A stretch of 64,000 nt of DNA from Gyromitra esculenta (Eukaryota; Ascomycota; Pezizomycetes; Pezizales; Discinaceae). The stretch is from contig JBCAML010000004.1 in the NCBI GenBank assembly GCA_038503075.1, forward strand, positions 2,067,149 through 2,131,148, in the 5' to 3' direction. Made by a program: the position numbers and the translations under genes. The notes under the pieces are model-generated. The model made no database searches and was not told the origin of the DNA. It saw nothing but the letters and a program-made list of their open reading frames with translations. This document shows positions 10,179 to 20,132 of the stretch, one piece after another (positions within the stretch are counted from its first letter, which is position 1; the number at the start of each line of letters is the position of its first letter).

Positions 10179-10588
10179 TTTCATGGATGGTTGTTTCGTT
10201 GGTTGGTTGGAAACAGGGGTTAGTGGTTGTCGTGTTACATCGGGGTTCCTTTTGTCTCTTTGGGTTTCTGTTATTATGAGTCAGGACTTTGTCATCGGAG
10301 GAGTCGAAATGTGGTATATAAGCGAAGGGAATCTCCCTCTTGTTGCGCTTTTTCTTCTTCTTTCCTTAAGCAACGTCTTCTATTGCACACTCATTGTATC
10401 TCAAGAATACAAACTCAGATTACACCTCGTAATCTTTCGCTGTCGCCGTCTTCGAGTCGTCATAACTCGAACCATTGGTAGAGCCTGTAGAACCACCGTA
10501 CACTCTCCTATTGTTAGTTTCTCGTTCAAGTAGCACTGCTTATCTCGGGGGATACCTGAGAGCTTGACGAGAATCTCGCTCCTTGAGA
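10179..10588 (+). repeat. 5' LTR of copy 2
   Basis: 410 bp, TTTCATGG...CCTTGAGA. TATA box GTGGTATATAAG at 10311-10322; about 45 nt downstream, after a TTTCTTCTTC-type pyrimidine run, lies AAGCAACGT (10368-10376), the likely 5' end of the RNA. The U5 hairpin occupies 10519-10573, with outer stem TTCTCG/CGAGAA, a bulged T, TCAAG/CTTGA, and inner stem TCTCGGG/CCTGAGA around a GGATA loop. Confidence 0.92.
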
Positions 10589-10590
10589 TT

Positions 10591-10599
10591 ACGTTGCTT
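10591..10599 (+). other. Self-priming site (Tf1-like), copy 2
   Basis: ACGTTGCTT begins 2 nt after the LTR end and is fully complementary to AAGCAACGT at 10368-10376 in the same LTR. In Tf1-type retrotransposons the RNA 5' end folds back on such a site and is cleaved to prime minus-strand synthesis. A canonical tRNA primer site (TGG...) is absent. Confidence 0.78.
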
Positions 10600-10645
10600 C
10601 CTTATCTACACCCTCTACCCATACCCATTTACTTTCGACGTCACC

Positions 10646-11890
10646 ATGAGCATTCCCGCCCCCGCCCCCTGGACCTTCCCTACCTTCGAGAATTTCCAAG
10701 CCGCCGCCAATGCCGACCTCGCCTCCGCCTATGAGGAAATCCGCTCCCACTACCAACAGCGGGTGGATAACCTCACATACGCAGACTTACAACTTGAGGA
10801 AGCAACTCAAGAAAGAAACAACATGACGGCCAGGTTCAATACCTGCCAATCCCAATTGCAGGCAGCTGAAGCCGAAATCGCCCGCCTCCAAAACGCCGCT
10901 CCCCCACCCCCAGCACCATCACCGCCACCTCCCGCTCACACTCAAGGAGGCCGCTCGGACAAGATGCCCGACCCAGATAAGTTCAATGGGTCTCGCGATA
11001 AACTCCCCGGGTTCGTCTTGCAACTCAGGTCAAAACTCTCGGTTAACGCCGACCGCTTTTCCAATAGCAACAACATGGTATTGTACGCTATTAGCCGTCT
11101 CGAGGGAGCTGCCCTCGAACAAGTTCGACACTCCGTTCTTCCTGACGGAACTACCACTTGGAACTCCGCCGCCGACCTAATCACCGCCCTAGAAACTGCC
11201 TTCGGCGATCCCGACCCTCTTGGTACCGCTCGCCGTGAACTGCACCAACTCCGACAAGGGAAGCGAGATTTCTCCGCCTACCTTGCCGACTTTCAACGCA
11301 TCATGGGACGCCTTAACTACGATGAATCAGCCAAGAACGATGCCCTAGAGTTCGGCATGTCGGATGAGTTGAAGGAAGCCGTAGTAACAGTTGCCGACTT
11401 CCCCACCACCTTCACCTCCCTCTGCGCTTTCCTCCTCCGCCTGGATAATCGAATCCGAGCAAGAAGGGAGGAGAAGAAGAACGCCGCCCGTAACACCATG
11501 GGACAATTCGCTGCCCCTGCCGCCCCCCCTGCCGCCTTTACCCCCGCCTCCTCCTCCTTTGCCCCTGGAGGACTTGCCCCCATGGATCTTTCCTTCGGTC
11601 GCACCTCCACCTCTCGCCCCGCCCCAGAACAGCGATATGTCCAAATAAATGGAAGAAGAAAATTGTCTCCTGAGGAAAAATCCTGGAGACAAACCAATAA
11701 TCGCTGCTTGTTCTGCGCCGGGGAAGGACATATCTTCTCTAACTGCCCTTCGGCCTCCAAGCGCCCTGCCATGAGAGGAGCCGTCACTAATGCCGCCGCC
11801 GCCCCCCCAGCCCCTTCTGTCTTTCCGCCGCCTCTCCCTCCTCGCTTTCCTGCCTTCGATGCAGCAGACTCAGTTGAGTCTTTAAACTAG
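10646..11890 (+). CDS. gag: Gag polyprotein, copy 2
   Basis: A 414-residue Gag. The start at ATG 10646 (CACCATGAG context, M-S-I-P-A-P) is preferred over an upstream in-frame ATG at 10583 because copy 3 Gag begins with the equivalent motif and 10583 lies in the LTR/leader junction. An N-terminal helical region is followed by a proline-rich linker, a capsid domain (about residues 105-270; F-G-D-P-D-P-L-G-T-A, R-D-F-S-A-Y-L-A-D-F) and a CCHC knuckle C-L-F-C-A-G-E-G-H-I-F-S-N-C near 360. The alanine/proline-rich tail ends E-S-L-N. Gag assembles particles and packages RNA; the frame is intact. Confidence 0.92.
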   Translation: MSIPAPAPWTFPTFENFQAAANADLASAYEEIRSHYQQRVDNLTYADLQLEEATQERNNMTARFNTCQSQLQAAEAEIARLQNAAPPPPAPSPPPPAHTQGGRSDKMPDPDKFNGSRDKLPGFVLQLRSKLSVNADRFSNSNNMVLYAISRLEGAALEQVRHSVLPDGTTTWNSAADLITALETAFGDPDPLGTARRELHQLRQGKRDFSAYLADFQRIMGRLNYDESAKNDALEFGMSDELKEAVVTVADFPTTFTSLCAFLLRLDNRIRARREEKKNAARNTMGQFAAPAAPPAAFTPASSSFAPGGLAPMDLSFGRTSTSRPAPEQRYVQINGRRKLSPEEKSWRQTNNRCLFCAGEGHIFSNCPSASKRPAMRGAVTNAAAAPPAPSVFPPPLPPRFPAFDAADSVESLN

Positions 11891-11925
11891 TTCAACCAGA
11901 GTCGCCTTGTGACCCTGCTCTGGTT
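11881..11925 (+). promoter_or_regulatory. -1 ribosomal frameshift signal, copy 2
   Basis: TTTAAAC (11881-11887) precedes the gag TAG (11888-11890). After a 6-nt spacer an 8-bp stem follows, AACCAGAG (11894-11901) / CTCTGGTT (11918-11925), with a 16-nt loop containing TGACCCTG. The -1 frame entered here has no stop until 15454. ACCC in the loop could pair with GGGT near 11959 as a pseudoknot, which is only a suggestion. Confidence 0.88.
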
Positions 11926-14900
11926 TCTTTTTCTTCTTTGTCAGCGTTTTCTATCTCTGGGTTTTCGGTGTCAGATGTGTGCGTGGAGGATAAATTGGAT
12001 GGGGAACATTTTGTAGTTTCATGTAGCCTTTCCCACCAAAATAAAGTCATAAAAACACACGCACTTCTTGACACTGGAGCCTCAGGGTTCGCTTTCATTG
12101 ATGAAAACTTCGTGCGTCACCATTCCCTACCATTATCTCCCCTTAAAACCCCTCGCCAATTAGAAGTCATTGACGGCCGAACAATTGCCTCGGGAGATAT
12201 TACCAATCTCTGTCATTTGGAGCTTTCTATTCAACAACATAACGAAAAAGCTCCCTTCTTCGTCACCAAACTAGGACACTACCCCCTAGTACTCGGTATC
12301 CCGTGGATGAACCTCCATGACGTTCACCTACAATTTGCGAACAAAAGCATTGAATTCAACTCTGAGTTCTGCACCACCCACTGTGCCCCCAAACAACCCA
12401 TTGTTTCCGTCGCTGCCATCCCACCTCCAGCTAAAATTAACGCCGCCTTTATTGGAGCCGCCAGTTTCCGCATGCTCGCCAGGAAAAAGGGTATTCAGGT
12501 CTATTCAATGTCTCTATATGAAATAAATAAAGTCCTCGATAGCAAAACCACTAAAGAGGAATGGAGACAAAGAATACCCGCTGAATATCACGAATACCTG
12601 GACATGTTTGACAAAGCAAAAGCCCAAGGACTCCCCCCCCGTCGCCCCTACGATCATCGTATAACCCTCCAAGAAGGCAAAGAACCACCATTCGGCCCCC
12701 TCTACGGTATGTCACGAGATGAGCTTCTAGTCCTTAAGAAGTACATCGAAGACAACCTAGAGAAGGGCTTTATTCGTGCCAGTTCATCTTCTGCCGGTTC
12801 CCCCGTCCTCTTTGCCGCAAAACCCGACGGGTCTCTACGCCTCTGCGTAGACTACCGAGGCCTTAACGCTCTTACTGTCAAAGACCGATACACCTCCCCG
12901 CTCGTTAAAGAGACCCTCGACCGCCTCGCTAAAGCACAATGGTATTCCAAGCTAGACCTTCGGGACGGATTTCACCAAATCCGCATCGCAGAGGGAGAAG
13001 AATGGAAGACCGCTTTCAGGACTCGTTACGGTCTTTACGAATACATGGTTATGCCATTCGGCCTCACCAATGCCCCCGGTACCTTCCAACGCTTTGTCAA
13101 TGATTCTCTCCGAGAATACCTGGACCTCTTTTGCACGGCCTACCTCGATGATATCCTTATCTATAGCGATACCCTCGCCGAACACAAAATCCACGTCCGA
13201 CAAATCCTTGACGCCTTAAAAGCTAATAACATCCTTCTCAAACCCGAGAAGTGCGAGTTCCATGTACAATCTATCAAATATCTCGGCCTAATCTTAACCC
13301 CCGAAGGTATTAAAATGGACGAAGACAAACTCAAAGCCGTCCGGGATTGGAATCGCCCAAAGTCAGTTAAAGATGTGCAGGCCTTTCTTGGGTTCGCAAA
13401 TTTCTACCGACGATTCATCCTAGGATTTTCCCGATTAGCCGCCCCCCTTACTGCTTTTACAAGAAAAGGTGTTGTCTTTGAATGGACAGTCGAAGCAGAA
13501 CTGGCATTTGAAGCCCTGAAGGACGCCTTTACTAAGGCCCCAGTTCTCATCCACTTCGACCCTCGAAAGAAAATCTTTGTAGAATCCGATGCTTCTGACT
13601 TCGTTTCCGGCGGTGTCCTTTCCCAACTTGACGACAACGGCGTACTTCATCCTGTAGCCTTCTTCTCCAAGAAGCATTCACCAGCCGAATGCAACTACGA
13701 GATCTATGATAAGGAACTTCTCGCTATCATACGCTGTTTTGAGGAATGGAGACCAGAACTCGAAGGCTCAGAACTGCCCATCTCTGTCATCACTGATCAT
13801 AAGAACTTGGAATATTTCATGACCACCAAGCAACTTAATCGACGACAGGTCAGATGGGCAGAATACCTCTCACGATTTGACTTCGTCATTACCTATAGAC
13901 CAGGAGTACAAGGAGGAAAACCGGACGCACTGACTCGGAGATCGGGAGATCTCCCTGAAGAAGGGGATGAAAGACTAAGACACCAACATCAAGTAGTCTT
14001 GAAGGAGAAAAACGTTGACCCTAAGCTGAGTTTGTTTTCGGGTTCTTTACCAAATGAACCCGCTCAATTGGATGCCTCCCTCGAAATCTTAATGGATCAT
14101 GGATATAATACTGACCCGTTCCCACAAAAAATTCTTCTAGCACTTAGAAATGGTGAACGACAATCTAAAGAGATTACCCTTGGCGATTGCACTGAAGTCA
14201 GTAACCGTCTCTTCTACCGACAAAAACTTTATGTCCCCGATTATGACCCTCTCCGCCTCCTTATCTTACAACAATATCATGACGCCCCCTCCGCTGGCCA
14301 TCCAGGACGTGAAAAGTCCTTTGAACTTATCTCAAGATATTTCTATTGGCCAAAGATGAGAGAATATATTGGACGGTATACCCGGAATTGCCACATTTGC
14401 CGACGAGCCAAACCAAGTACTCTAGGTACCCATGGCGTCCTGAAACCACTCCCGATTCCCAATCGCCCTTGGGAAGAATTGTCGATGGACTTCGTCACTG
14501 GCCTTCCAGAATCTAATGGCTTTGACGCCATTATGGTCATTGTGGATCGACTCTCGAAGATGCGGCATCTTATCCCGTGCAATACCACCGTTAATGCCGA
14601 ACAAACTGCAGAGCTATATCTCCAAAATGTCTGGAAACTCCACGGACTTCCCTCCCATATTACTTCTGATAGAGGGACACAGTTCACTGCAAAGTTTTGG
14701 AAGCACCTCTGCCAACGTTTGAATATTGCCGCCCGCATGTCCACCTCCTTCCATCCGGAAACCGATGGACAAACTGAACGACTTAATGCCGTGATGGAGC
14801 AATACCTCCGTTGTTATGTGTCATATCAGCAAGATGATTGGTCTAAGTGGTTACCTATTGCTGAATTCGCCGCTAATAACCAGGAGTCCGCAAGTACTAA

Positions 14901-15456
14901 GGCTACACCCTTCTTCGCTAATTATGGCTACCATCCCCGGTTTGATACTTCTATCGTCCCCAATGACCGTTCCCCACAAACCCTCGATGCCGATAACTTT
15001 GTCCAAAAAATGGAAGAGTTAAGAGATTTCCTTCGAACGCAAATGAGAACGGCCCAAGACGTCTTTGAAAGTAGTACCAATAAGCACCGTACGCCTGCCC
15101 CATCATTCAAAATCAAGGACGAAGTCTTTGTATCTATGAAGAACATGAGGACAACCAGGAACTCGAGAAAGTTGGACTGGAAATGGAGTGGCCCTTTCCC
15201 AATAAAACGAGTAATTTCGGCCTATGCTTACGAAGTCGATCTACCAATCTCAATGAAATACCACCCTGTGTTCCATGTTTCATTACTACGAGCCGCCCCC
15301 ATCGATCCTCTCCCAGGCCAAATCATTGCCCCTCCACCTCCAATCCAAGTTAACGATCACGAAGAATACCTTGTTGAGAGTATTCTAGACTCTCGCCTTC
15401 GCCGAGGAAAACTCCAATACTTAGTCGGAATACCATGGAGAAACGGAAGCGAGTAG
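11887..15456 (+). CDS. pol: Pol polyprotein, copy 2 (protease-RT-RNase H-integrase)
   Basis: The pol frame is uninterrupted from the frameshift site to TAG 15454-15456 (about 1190 codons); no in-frame ATG is needed. Counting from 11938: protease D-T-G-A near residue 45, RT Y-L-D-D near 402-405, RNase H (S-D-A-S-D) near 550. The integrase HHCC finger is at about 780-825 (the first His of the pair seen in copy 1 is Tyr here), the DDE triad near 851, 911 and 947, and GPY/F-like W-S-G-P-F near 1083. The chromodomain starts (E-E-Y-L-V-E-S-I-L-D-S) but after L-Q-Y-L-V the sequence departs (G-I-P-W-R-N-G-S-E-stop), losing the conserved W-T-G and T-W-E parts present in copy 1. Targeting to methylated-histone chromatin may therefore be lost while catalysis remains possible. 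Confidence 0.93.
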   Translation, partial: LVQPESPCDPALVSFSSLSAFSISGFSVSDVCVEDKLDGEHFVVSCSLSHQNKVIKTHALLDTGASGFAFIDENFVRHHSLPLSPLKTPRQLEVIDGRTIASGDITNLCHLELSIQQHNEKAPFFVTKLGHYPLVLGIPWMNLHDVHLQFANKSIEFNSEFCTTHCAPKQPIVSVAAIPPPAKINAAFIGAASFRMLARKKGIQVYSMSLYEINKVLDSKTTKEEWRQRIPAEYHEYLDMFDKAKAQGLPPRRPYDHRITLQEGKEPPFGPLYGMSRDELLVLKKYIEDNLEKGFIRASSSSAGSPVLFAAKPDGSLRLCVDYRGLNALTVKDRYTSPLVKETLDRLAKAQWYSKLDLRDGFHQIRIAEGEEWKTAFRTRYGLYEYMVMPFGLTNAPGTFQRFVNDSLREYLDLFCTAYLDDILIYSDTLAEHKIHVRQILDALKANNILLKPEKCEFHVQSIKYLGLILTPEGIKMDEDKLKAVRDWNRPKSVKDVQAFLGFANFYRRFILGFSRLAAPLTAFTRKGVVFEWTVEAELAFEALKDAFTKAPVLIHFDPRKKIFVESDASDFVSGGVLSQLDDNGVLHPVAFFSKKHSPAECNYEIYDKELLAIIRCFEEWRPELEGSELPISVITDHKNLEYFMTTKQLNRRQVRWAEYLSRFDFVITYRPGVQGGKPDALTRRSGDLPEEGDERLRHQHQVVLKEKNVDPKLSLFSGSLPNEPAQLDASLEILMDHGYNTDPFPQKILLALRNGERQSKEITLGDCTEVSNRLFYRQKLYVPDYDPLRLLILQQYHDAPSAGHPGREKSFELISRYFYWPKMREYIGRYTRNCHICRRAKPSTLGTHGVLKPLPIPNRPWEELSMDFVTGLPESNGFDAIMVIVDRLSKMRHLIPCNTTVNAEQTAELYLQNVWKLHGLPSHITSDRGTQFTAKFWKHLCQRLNIAARMSTSFHPETDGQTERLNAVMEQYLRCYVSYQQDDWSKWLPIAEFAANNQESASTKATPFFANYGYHPRFDTSIVPNDRSPQTLDADNFVQKMEELRDFLRTQMRTAQDVFESSTNKHRTPAPSFKIKDEVFVSMKNMRTTRNSRKLDWKWSGPFPIKRVISAYAYEVDLPISMKYHPVFHVSLLRAAPIDPLPGQIIAPPPPIQVNDHEEYLVESILDSRLRRGKLQYLVGIPWRNGSE

Positions 15457-15490
15457 GCAGTTTTCATCAAAGATAGGATAAGCCTAGGAA

Positions 15491-15640
<150 letters not shown>

Positions 15641-15718
15641 TCATCAAAGATACCCGGATAAGCCCAGGAAGGACTTGGTTAGTGTTCGCAGGAGCTCACG
15701 GCTATGAGGGAGGGCTAC

Positions 15719-16129
15719 TTTCATGGATGGTTGTTTCGTTGGTTGGTTGGAAAACAGGGGTTAGTGGTTGTTGTGTTACATCGGTGTTCCTTTTGTTTCT
15801 TTGGGTTTCTGTTATTATGAGTCAGGACTTTGTCATCGGAGGAGTCGAAATGTGGTATATAAGCGAAGGGAATTCCCCTCTTGTTGCGCTTTTTCTTCTT
15901 CTTTCCTTAAGCAACGTCTTCTATTGTACACTCATTGTATCTTACGAATACAACTTCAGGTTACACCTCATAATCTTTCGCTGTCGCCGTCTTCAAGTCC
16001 TCACAACTTGAACCGTTAGTAGAGCCTGTAGAATCTTCGCACACTCTCCTGTCGTTGGCTTCTCGTTCAAGTAGCACTGCTTATCTCGGGGGATACCTGA
16101 GAGCTTGACGAGAATCTCGCTCCTTGAGA
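15719..16129 (+). repeat. 3' LTR of copy 2
   Basis: 411 bp, TTTCATGG...CCTTGAGA, following the purine tract and CTAC, and followed by the AAAGA target duplication (16130-16134). It matches the 5' LTR with scattered substitutions and keeps AAGCAACGT (15909-15917) and the U5 hairpin. Confidence 0.92.
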
Positions 16130-16134
16130 AAAGA

Positions 16135-16523
16135 CGATTACCGTTTCACAGAAAATATTGGCCCTGATTAGTTGAACCCTACTTTCCATATACATGATAT
16201 CATCAGAGATCATCAGTCACTCCCGTAATTTTTACACATGTATCCGAATAAGGCTGTACTGATTTTACGTAACACAAGTTTGTTAAAACCCTTGCTAGGT
16301 AAAATCAACGACATGGGAGAACTTTAAATATTCCCAGTACTGAATGGGGGTACTGTAACCAATTGTTATAGGTTGATAGGCTGTGGAACATTCCACAGAG
16401 GCCGATCACAATATTAATGTTATTGTTGACAGCGCTTACTCGTGATGCGATCAGGTATTCAAGGATGCAGGGGTTTGAACCAATAAAGATATGGGCGAAT
16501 ATGGTGGGAAGAGGCATAGAAGG
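16135..16523. other. Unassigned spacer
   Basis: No gene or recognisable element was seen between the copy 2 target duplication and the next solo LTR; the sequence is AT-rich. Its last five bases (GAAGG, 16519-16523) are the left target duplication of the solo LTR at 16524. Confidence 0.5.
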
Positions 16524-16928
16524 TCTCATGGTTCAGTTCCTCGTTAAGCCCTTCAGTATCCCTGAAGGTGAGCAGTGCTACTTAAGCGAGGTACTAACAC
16601 GTTCGAAGAGTGCAGTGTTTGTACAAGGTCTACGATGGATATACTTCAAGGTGAAGTATCGGCAATGTTTCACAGCGACAGCGAAGGTTCTGAGGTAGAA
16701 CCGAGATAGTATTAAAGTAATACAGGTAGAAGTGAAACGAGAACGTTGCTTAAAGAAAGAAGAAGAAGACAAAGAACGAGCGAAATCCATCATTTAAATA
16801 CCTCGCTTTTCCCAACAAACCCGATAACCGATAACAACCGAAATACAATAACATTATACAGTAACTCAAAACCCATAGCAACCATTGGACCCAAACCTAA
16901 CCCTATACCAAATCCTTAATCCGTGAAA
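16524..16928 (-). repeat. Solo Gypsy LTR, subfamily 2, with GAAGG duplication
   Basis: 405 bp, minus orientation (TTTCACGG at 16928 to TGAGA at 16524), with perfect target duplication GAAGG (16519-16523 and 16929-16933). The U5 outer stem is CCTCG/CGAGG here, again differing from other copies while still pairing. AAGCAACGT is present. Confidence 0.9.
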
Positions 16929-16933
16929 GAAGG

Positions 16934-18490
16934 TTCAAAAACTCTCATAAATGGTTTGATCCACAAAGTGACAGTGCTATACATCACTGCCTGAGTCTTG
17001 CTTGTCCAACAGGGCGTCCCCTTTATTAGAATCCGTGTATCATTGCAATCGAATACCCGATCGCATCACAGGTACATGCATTTAGTTGAAGAAACAAACT
17101 AGAATTAAATAAGAATTTATGCATATATGTAAGCAAGATTGCATTATACGAATTGACGTATATCTGCTTTAGCGTGCATCGTTTATAACCACAATAAGAA
17201 AAAAATGGGGTGGATCTACTACCATAGTGCTAAGAAATGCCATCTCAATTCTAGAGAACTACCCTATTCATCACTGTAATTCAGAATTAGTTCAGCATGT
17301 TTTCAGAATATTACACGTATTATATATGTTGTGCCAATTGTATACCCTGTTTAGGTTTGCATCTATCTCTTCTGCATTTCCATTTATTATACTGAATCTG
17401 TCAAGGCTTCAGAAGCCCAACCAAGATATTACCACTAAGCTAGGTCGCAATCTTTCATATACATTAGAATTGAAAGTTTCACAATAACTGGTACAAATAG
17501 CACTCTGCGACTATATAACTATAAGGCGCAGTATAAACTGGTTATAGTCTAATGTATGAATCACAAATAGTGCCCTAGGATCTTTTTAAGCGCTGAGTAC
17601 TAGCGCATACTGCAACAACTATTAGATCTTGTCGTGCGATCTTGGCTAGCAGCCGCAGCAAGGGATCCTTGAAATACGAGCAAGCGCACTAGGCACTATT
17701 GTTATGGCTATCGGAATAAGTGGTGAGACGATATATAAAGTTTTTTTTTAACATGTTTGGAACCTAGCTAAGGATCGTCTCAAGCGATACTATAGAGTAC
17801 TACTCGTTCTCGGTCATATGAACCAGAAAACAGGGGGATGTGACTCCTTATAGTACAATACCATTCTTAGGCTACATGTTATACAATGCCACATCCCCCT
17901 GTTTTCCAGTTCATATACCCGGGAATGAGTACTAGTGATAGACAGCTAGCAGGAAGACAGAGATATTATATCACTAAAAACAAACCAATTAAAGCACTAC
18001 TATTATAGTTTCTCTTCCTGCAAAGAGGAAGCGAGGGGGGAGGGCTTGAGACCTCTCGTACCCACAAGCCACAACCAACTCAACTGTTTTGAGCAAGGTG
18101 ATCAATGGTTAGCTAGAGCTTAAAGGATGATTTTATTACCATTTAAATTCAAAACTACAAGCAAATAGTAAATCAAAGGCATTCGATGCCCGGCAAGCCT
18201 GCCAGTCTTCTAGTGGTAATACAGTGGGTATTGTCATACACAAATACTTGATATTCCTTATTAGCCGGGTTTTGCCACCCGTTCAAGATCGGCAGTAAAC
18301 TACTTTCTATATTTAACGCATCATAAGATTTCGGAGTAACTACCATCAAATGACCCTACCTTTTCCCTAAGGCGTAGCGAGAGGGAATAACGAGACTTTC
18401 TTGGCGTTGAAGGCAAGAAACATAAAATCACCTATCACAACTACATTTGGCTGATGCCCAGGCTTTGACAAGATTATGATAGGGAGGTGA
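16934..18490. other. Unassigned AT-rich region with repeat relics
   Basis: No convincing gene. It contains the foldback listed separately and a short inverted pair AATAGTGCC(C)TAG near 17568 and 17690 that may mark a small MITE relic. A minus-strand 60-codon open stretch near 18175-18350 is unrecognised. Confidence 0.4.
17796..17933. repeat. Foldback repeat
   Basis: Arms of about 45 bp (17796-17842 and 17890-17933) are inverted copies around a 47-nt loop. The core CAGGGGGATGTG / CACATCCCCCTG is perfect and the outer part (AGTACT..., CATATGAAC) is imperfect. No target duplication or coding content was found. Confidence 0.65.
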
Positions 18491-18896
18491 TTTCATGGAT
18501 GGTTGTTGTGTCGCGTGGTTGGGTGTATGGGTATTCGGTTGTTTTGTTTTGTTGTTTTGATATGTTTCTTTGGTTTTCCTTACAATGAGTCATGCTTTAG
18601 TCATCAGAGAAGTTGATTGTGGGTATATAAGTAAAGGGAATCCCCCTCTTGTTGTACTTTTTCTTCTTCTTTCCTTAAGCAACGTCTTCTATTGTACATT
18701 CTTGTATTTTACAATACAAAACTCGGTTACACCTCGTAACCTCACATCACCACCGTCTTCAAGTCTACTTCACTTGAACCAATTGTAGAGCCTGTGGAAT
18801 CCCGTAAATACTCTTGTTGCTAAGTTTTCCGTTCAAGTAGCACTGCTTATCTCGGGGGATACCTGAGAGCTTGTCGGAAAACCCTGCCCCTTGAGA
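18491..18896 (+). repeat. Solo Gypsy LTR at the 5' edge of the LINE remnant
   Basis: 406 bp, TTTCATGG to TTGAGA, with TATA, AAGCAACGT and U5 hairpin. The outer stem here is TTTTCCG/CGGAAAA, a compensated variant. Flanks GGTGA and CCAGC differ, so this is probably a product of recombination between two insertions, which would also explain why the LINE begins mid-reading-frame right after it. Confidence 0.85.
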
Positions 18897-20132
18897 CCAG
18901 CACCCAGCTATTTTCCTCATAGCGACTTCATTGAGCTAAACTTCAATGAAATCTCTAGTGCTCTTAGCTCATCTTCTAGCTCCTCAGCACCCGGGCCTGA
19001 TACTATACCATATAGTATCTGGAAAAGAATTAACTCCATCAACCCACAAATCATCCATCAACTACTCAACCCACTAGCACGCTATGAATATCACTCACTT
19101 CAGCTTAAAAAGGCCTTTGGTATTGTCCTTCCTAAGCCCAATAAAGAATCGTATGACTCTCTGTCTTCGTTCAGAGTAATTGTATTACTCGAAACCCTCT
19201 CAAAAATCCTCGAAAGAATCTTCGCAACACGCCTAGCTTCTCTCTCCCAGTCAAACAGACTCATTCACTCCAACCAATGCGGATCCTTATCACTTATTTC
19301 TACCGGTCATGCAGTATCTGCACTTCTACACGACATCCAACTCCTTCAAGGCGCCGACACAAAAGTCTCAACCCTCTTCCTTGACATTAAAGGGGGTTTT
19401 GTCAATGTCAACCCATCCATCCTTAAAAAAAGACTCCTCGATCATAGTATTCCCCAATATATGATCTCTTGAATTATTTCATTCCTACATTCTTGCGAAT
19501 GCGCACTCCTTTTTAAAGGTTCCCTCGCACCTTCTTACCAGTCTCCGTTGGAGTTCCTCAAGGCTCTCCAATTTCTCCCCTTCTTTTTCGTATTTATATT
19601 GCACCCCTTCATCTCCAAGACGATTTTAAATCCACCTTCTCCTACGTCAATGATTTTGCAATCACGGTCTTTCCCATTCATCCAGAAGGAATGCTAAACT
19701 CCTTGAAAAAGCTGCGCACGATATTAATCAGATCGGCCACGCTATCAAAGTTAGCTTCTTCATTCCTAAAACGGAACTTATCCATTGGACAACAATCCAT
19801 AACCGACTCCCGCCTACTCTAAGAGCTGCCATTAATCTTAACGGCCACACCTTTTTACCCCTCACATGTGTTAGATGGTTAGGATTCTGGTTATCCTACA
19901 ATTTTAACACTAATTCACATTTTCTCAAACAACTCTCCTCAGCCCAAAAAGCCTTTTTCGCTATTAAATCACTTTCTCCTTCCAGTTCCAGTTTAACTAG
20001 CCACAACACACGCAAACTTGCTATGGGGCTAATTCAGCCCATTCTCTCCTATGGCATGAATGTATTCACACCATCTGCATTGATCCTCAACAAAATAAAA
20101 CCCTTTTAGAATAGTGTCCTAAGGTGGATTAC
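18897..20132 (+). pseudogene. LINE reverse transcriptase pseudogene (part 1)
   Basis: The frame from 18897 reads typical LINE RT: A-P-G-P-D-T-I-P-Y, L-P-K-P-N-K, a conserved S-F-R-V-I-V-L-L-E-T-L-S-K motif, then L-F-L-D-I-K-G-G-F. It hits TGA at 19470-19472, probably from a TGG Trp codon, and shifts frame near 19525. Beyond the shift are V-G-V-P-Q-G-S-P-I-S-P-L-L and the catalytic box as F-S-Y-V-N-D-F, where active enzymes have D-D. The block then runs to R-W-I-T at 20132 with one TAG, and an LTR interrupts it. Confidence 0.85.

Noticed and set aside
18172..18360. Minus-strand open stretch (V-V-T-P-K-S-Y-D-A-L-N ... G-L-P-G-I-E-C-L)
   Set aside because: About 60 codons, possibly a gene fragment, but I recognise no family and see no start or splice model.
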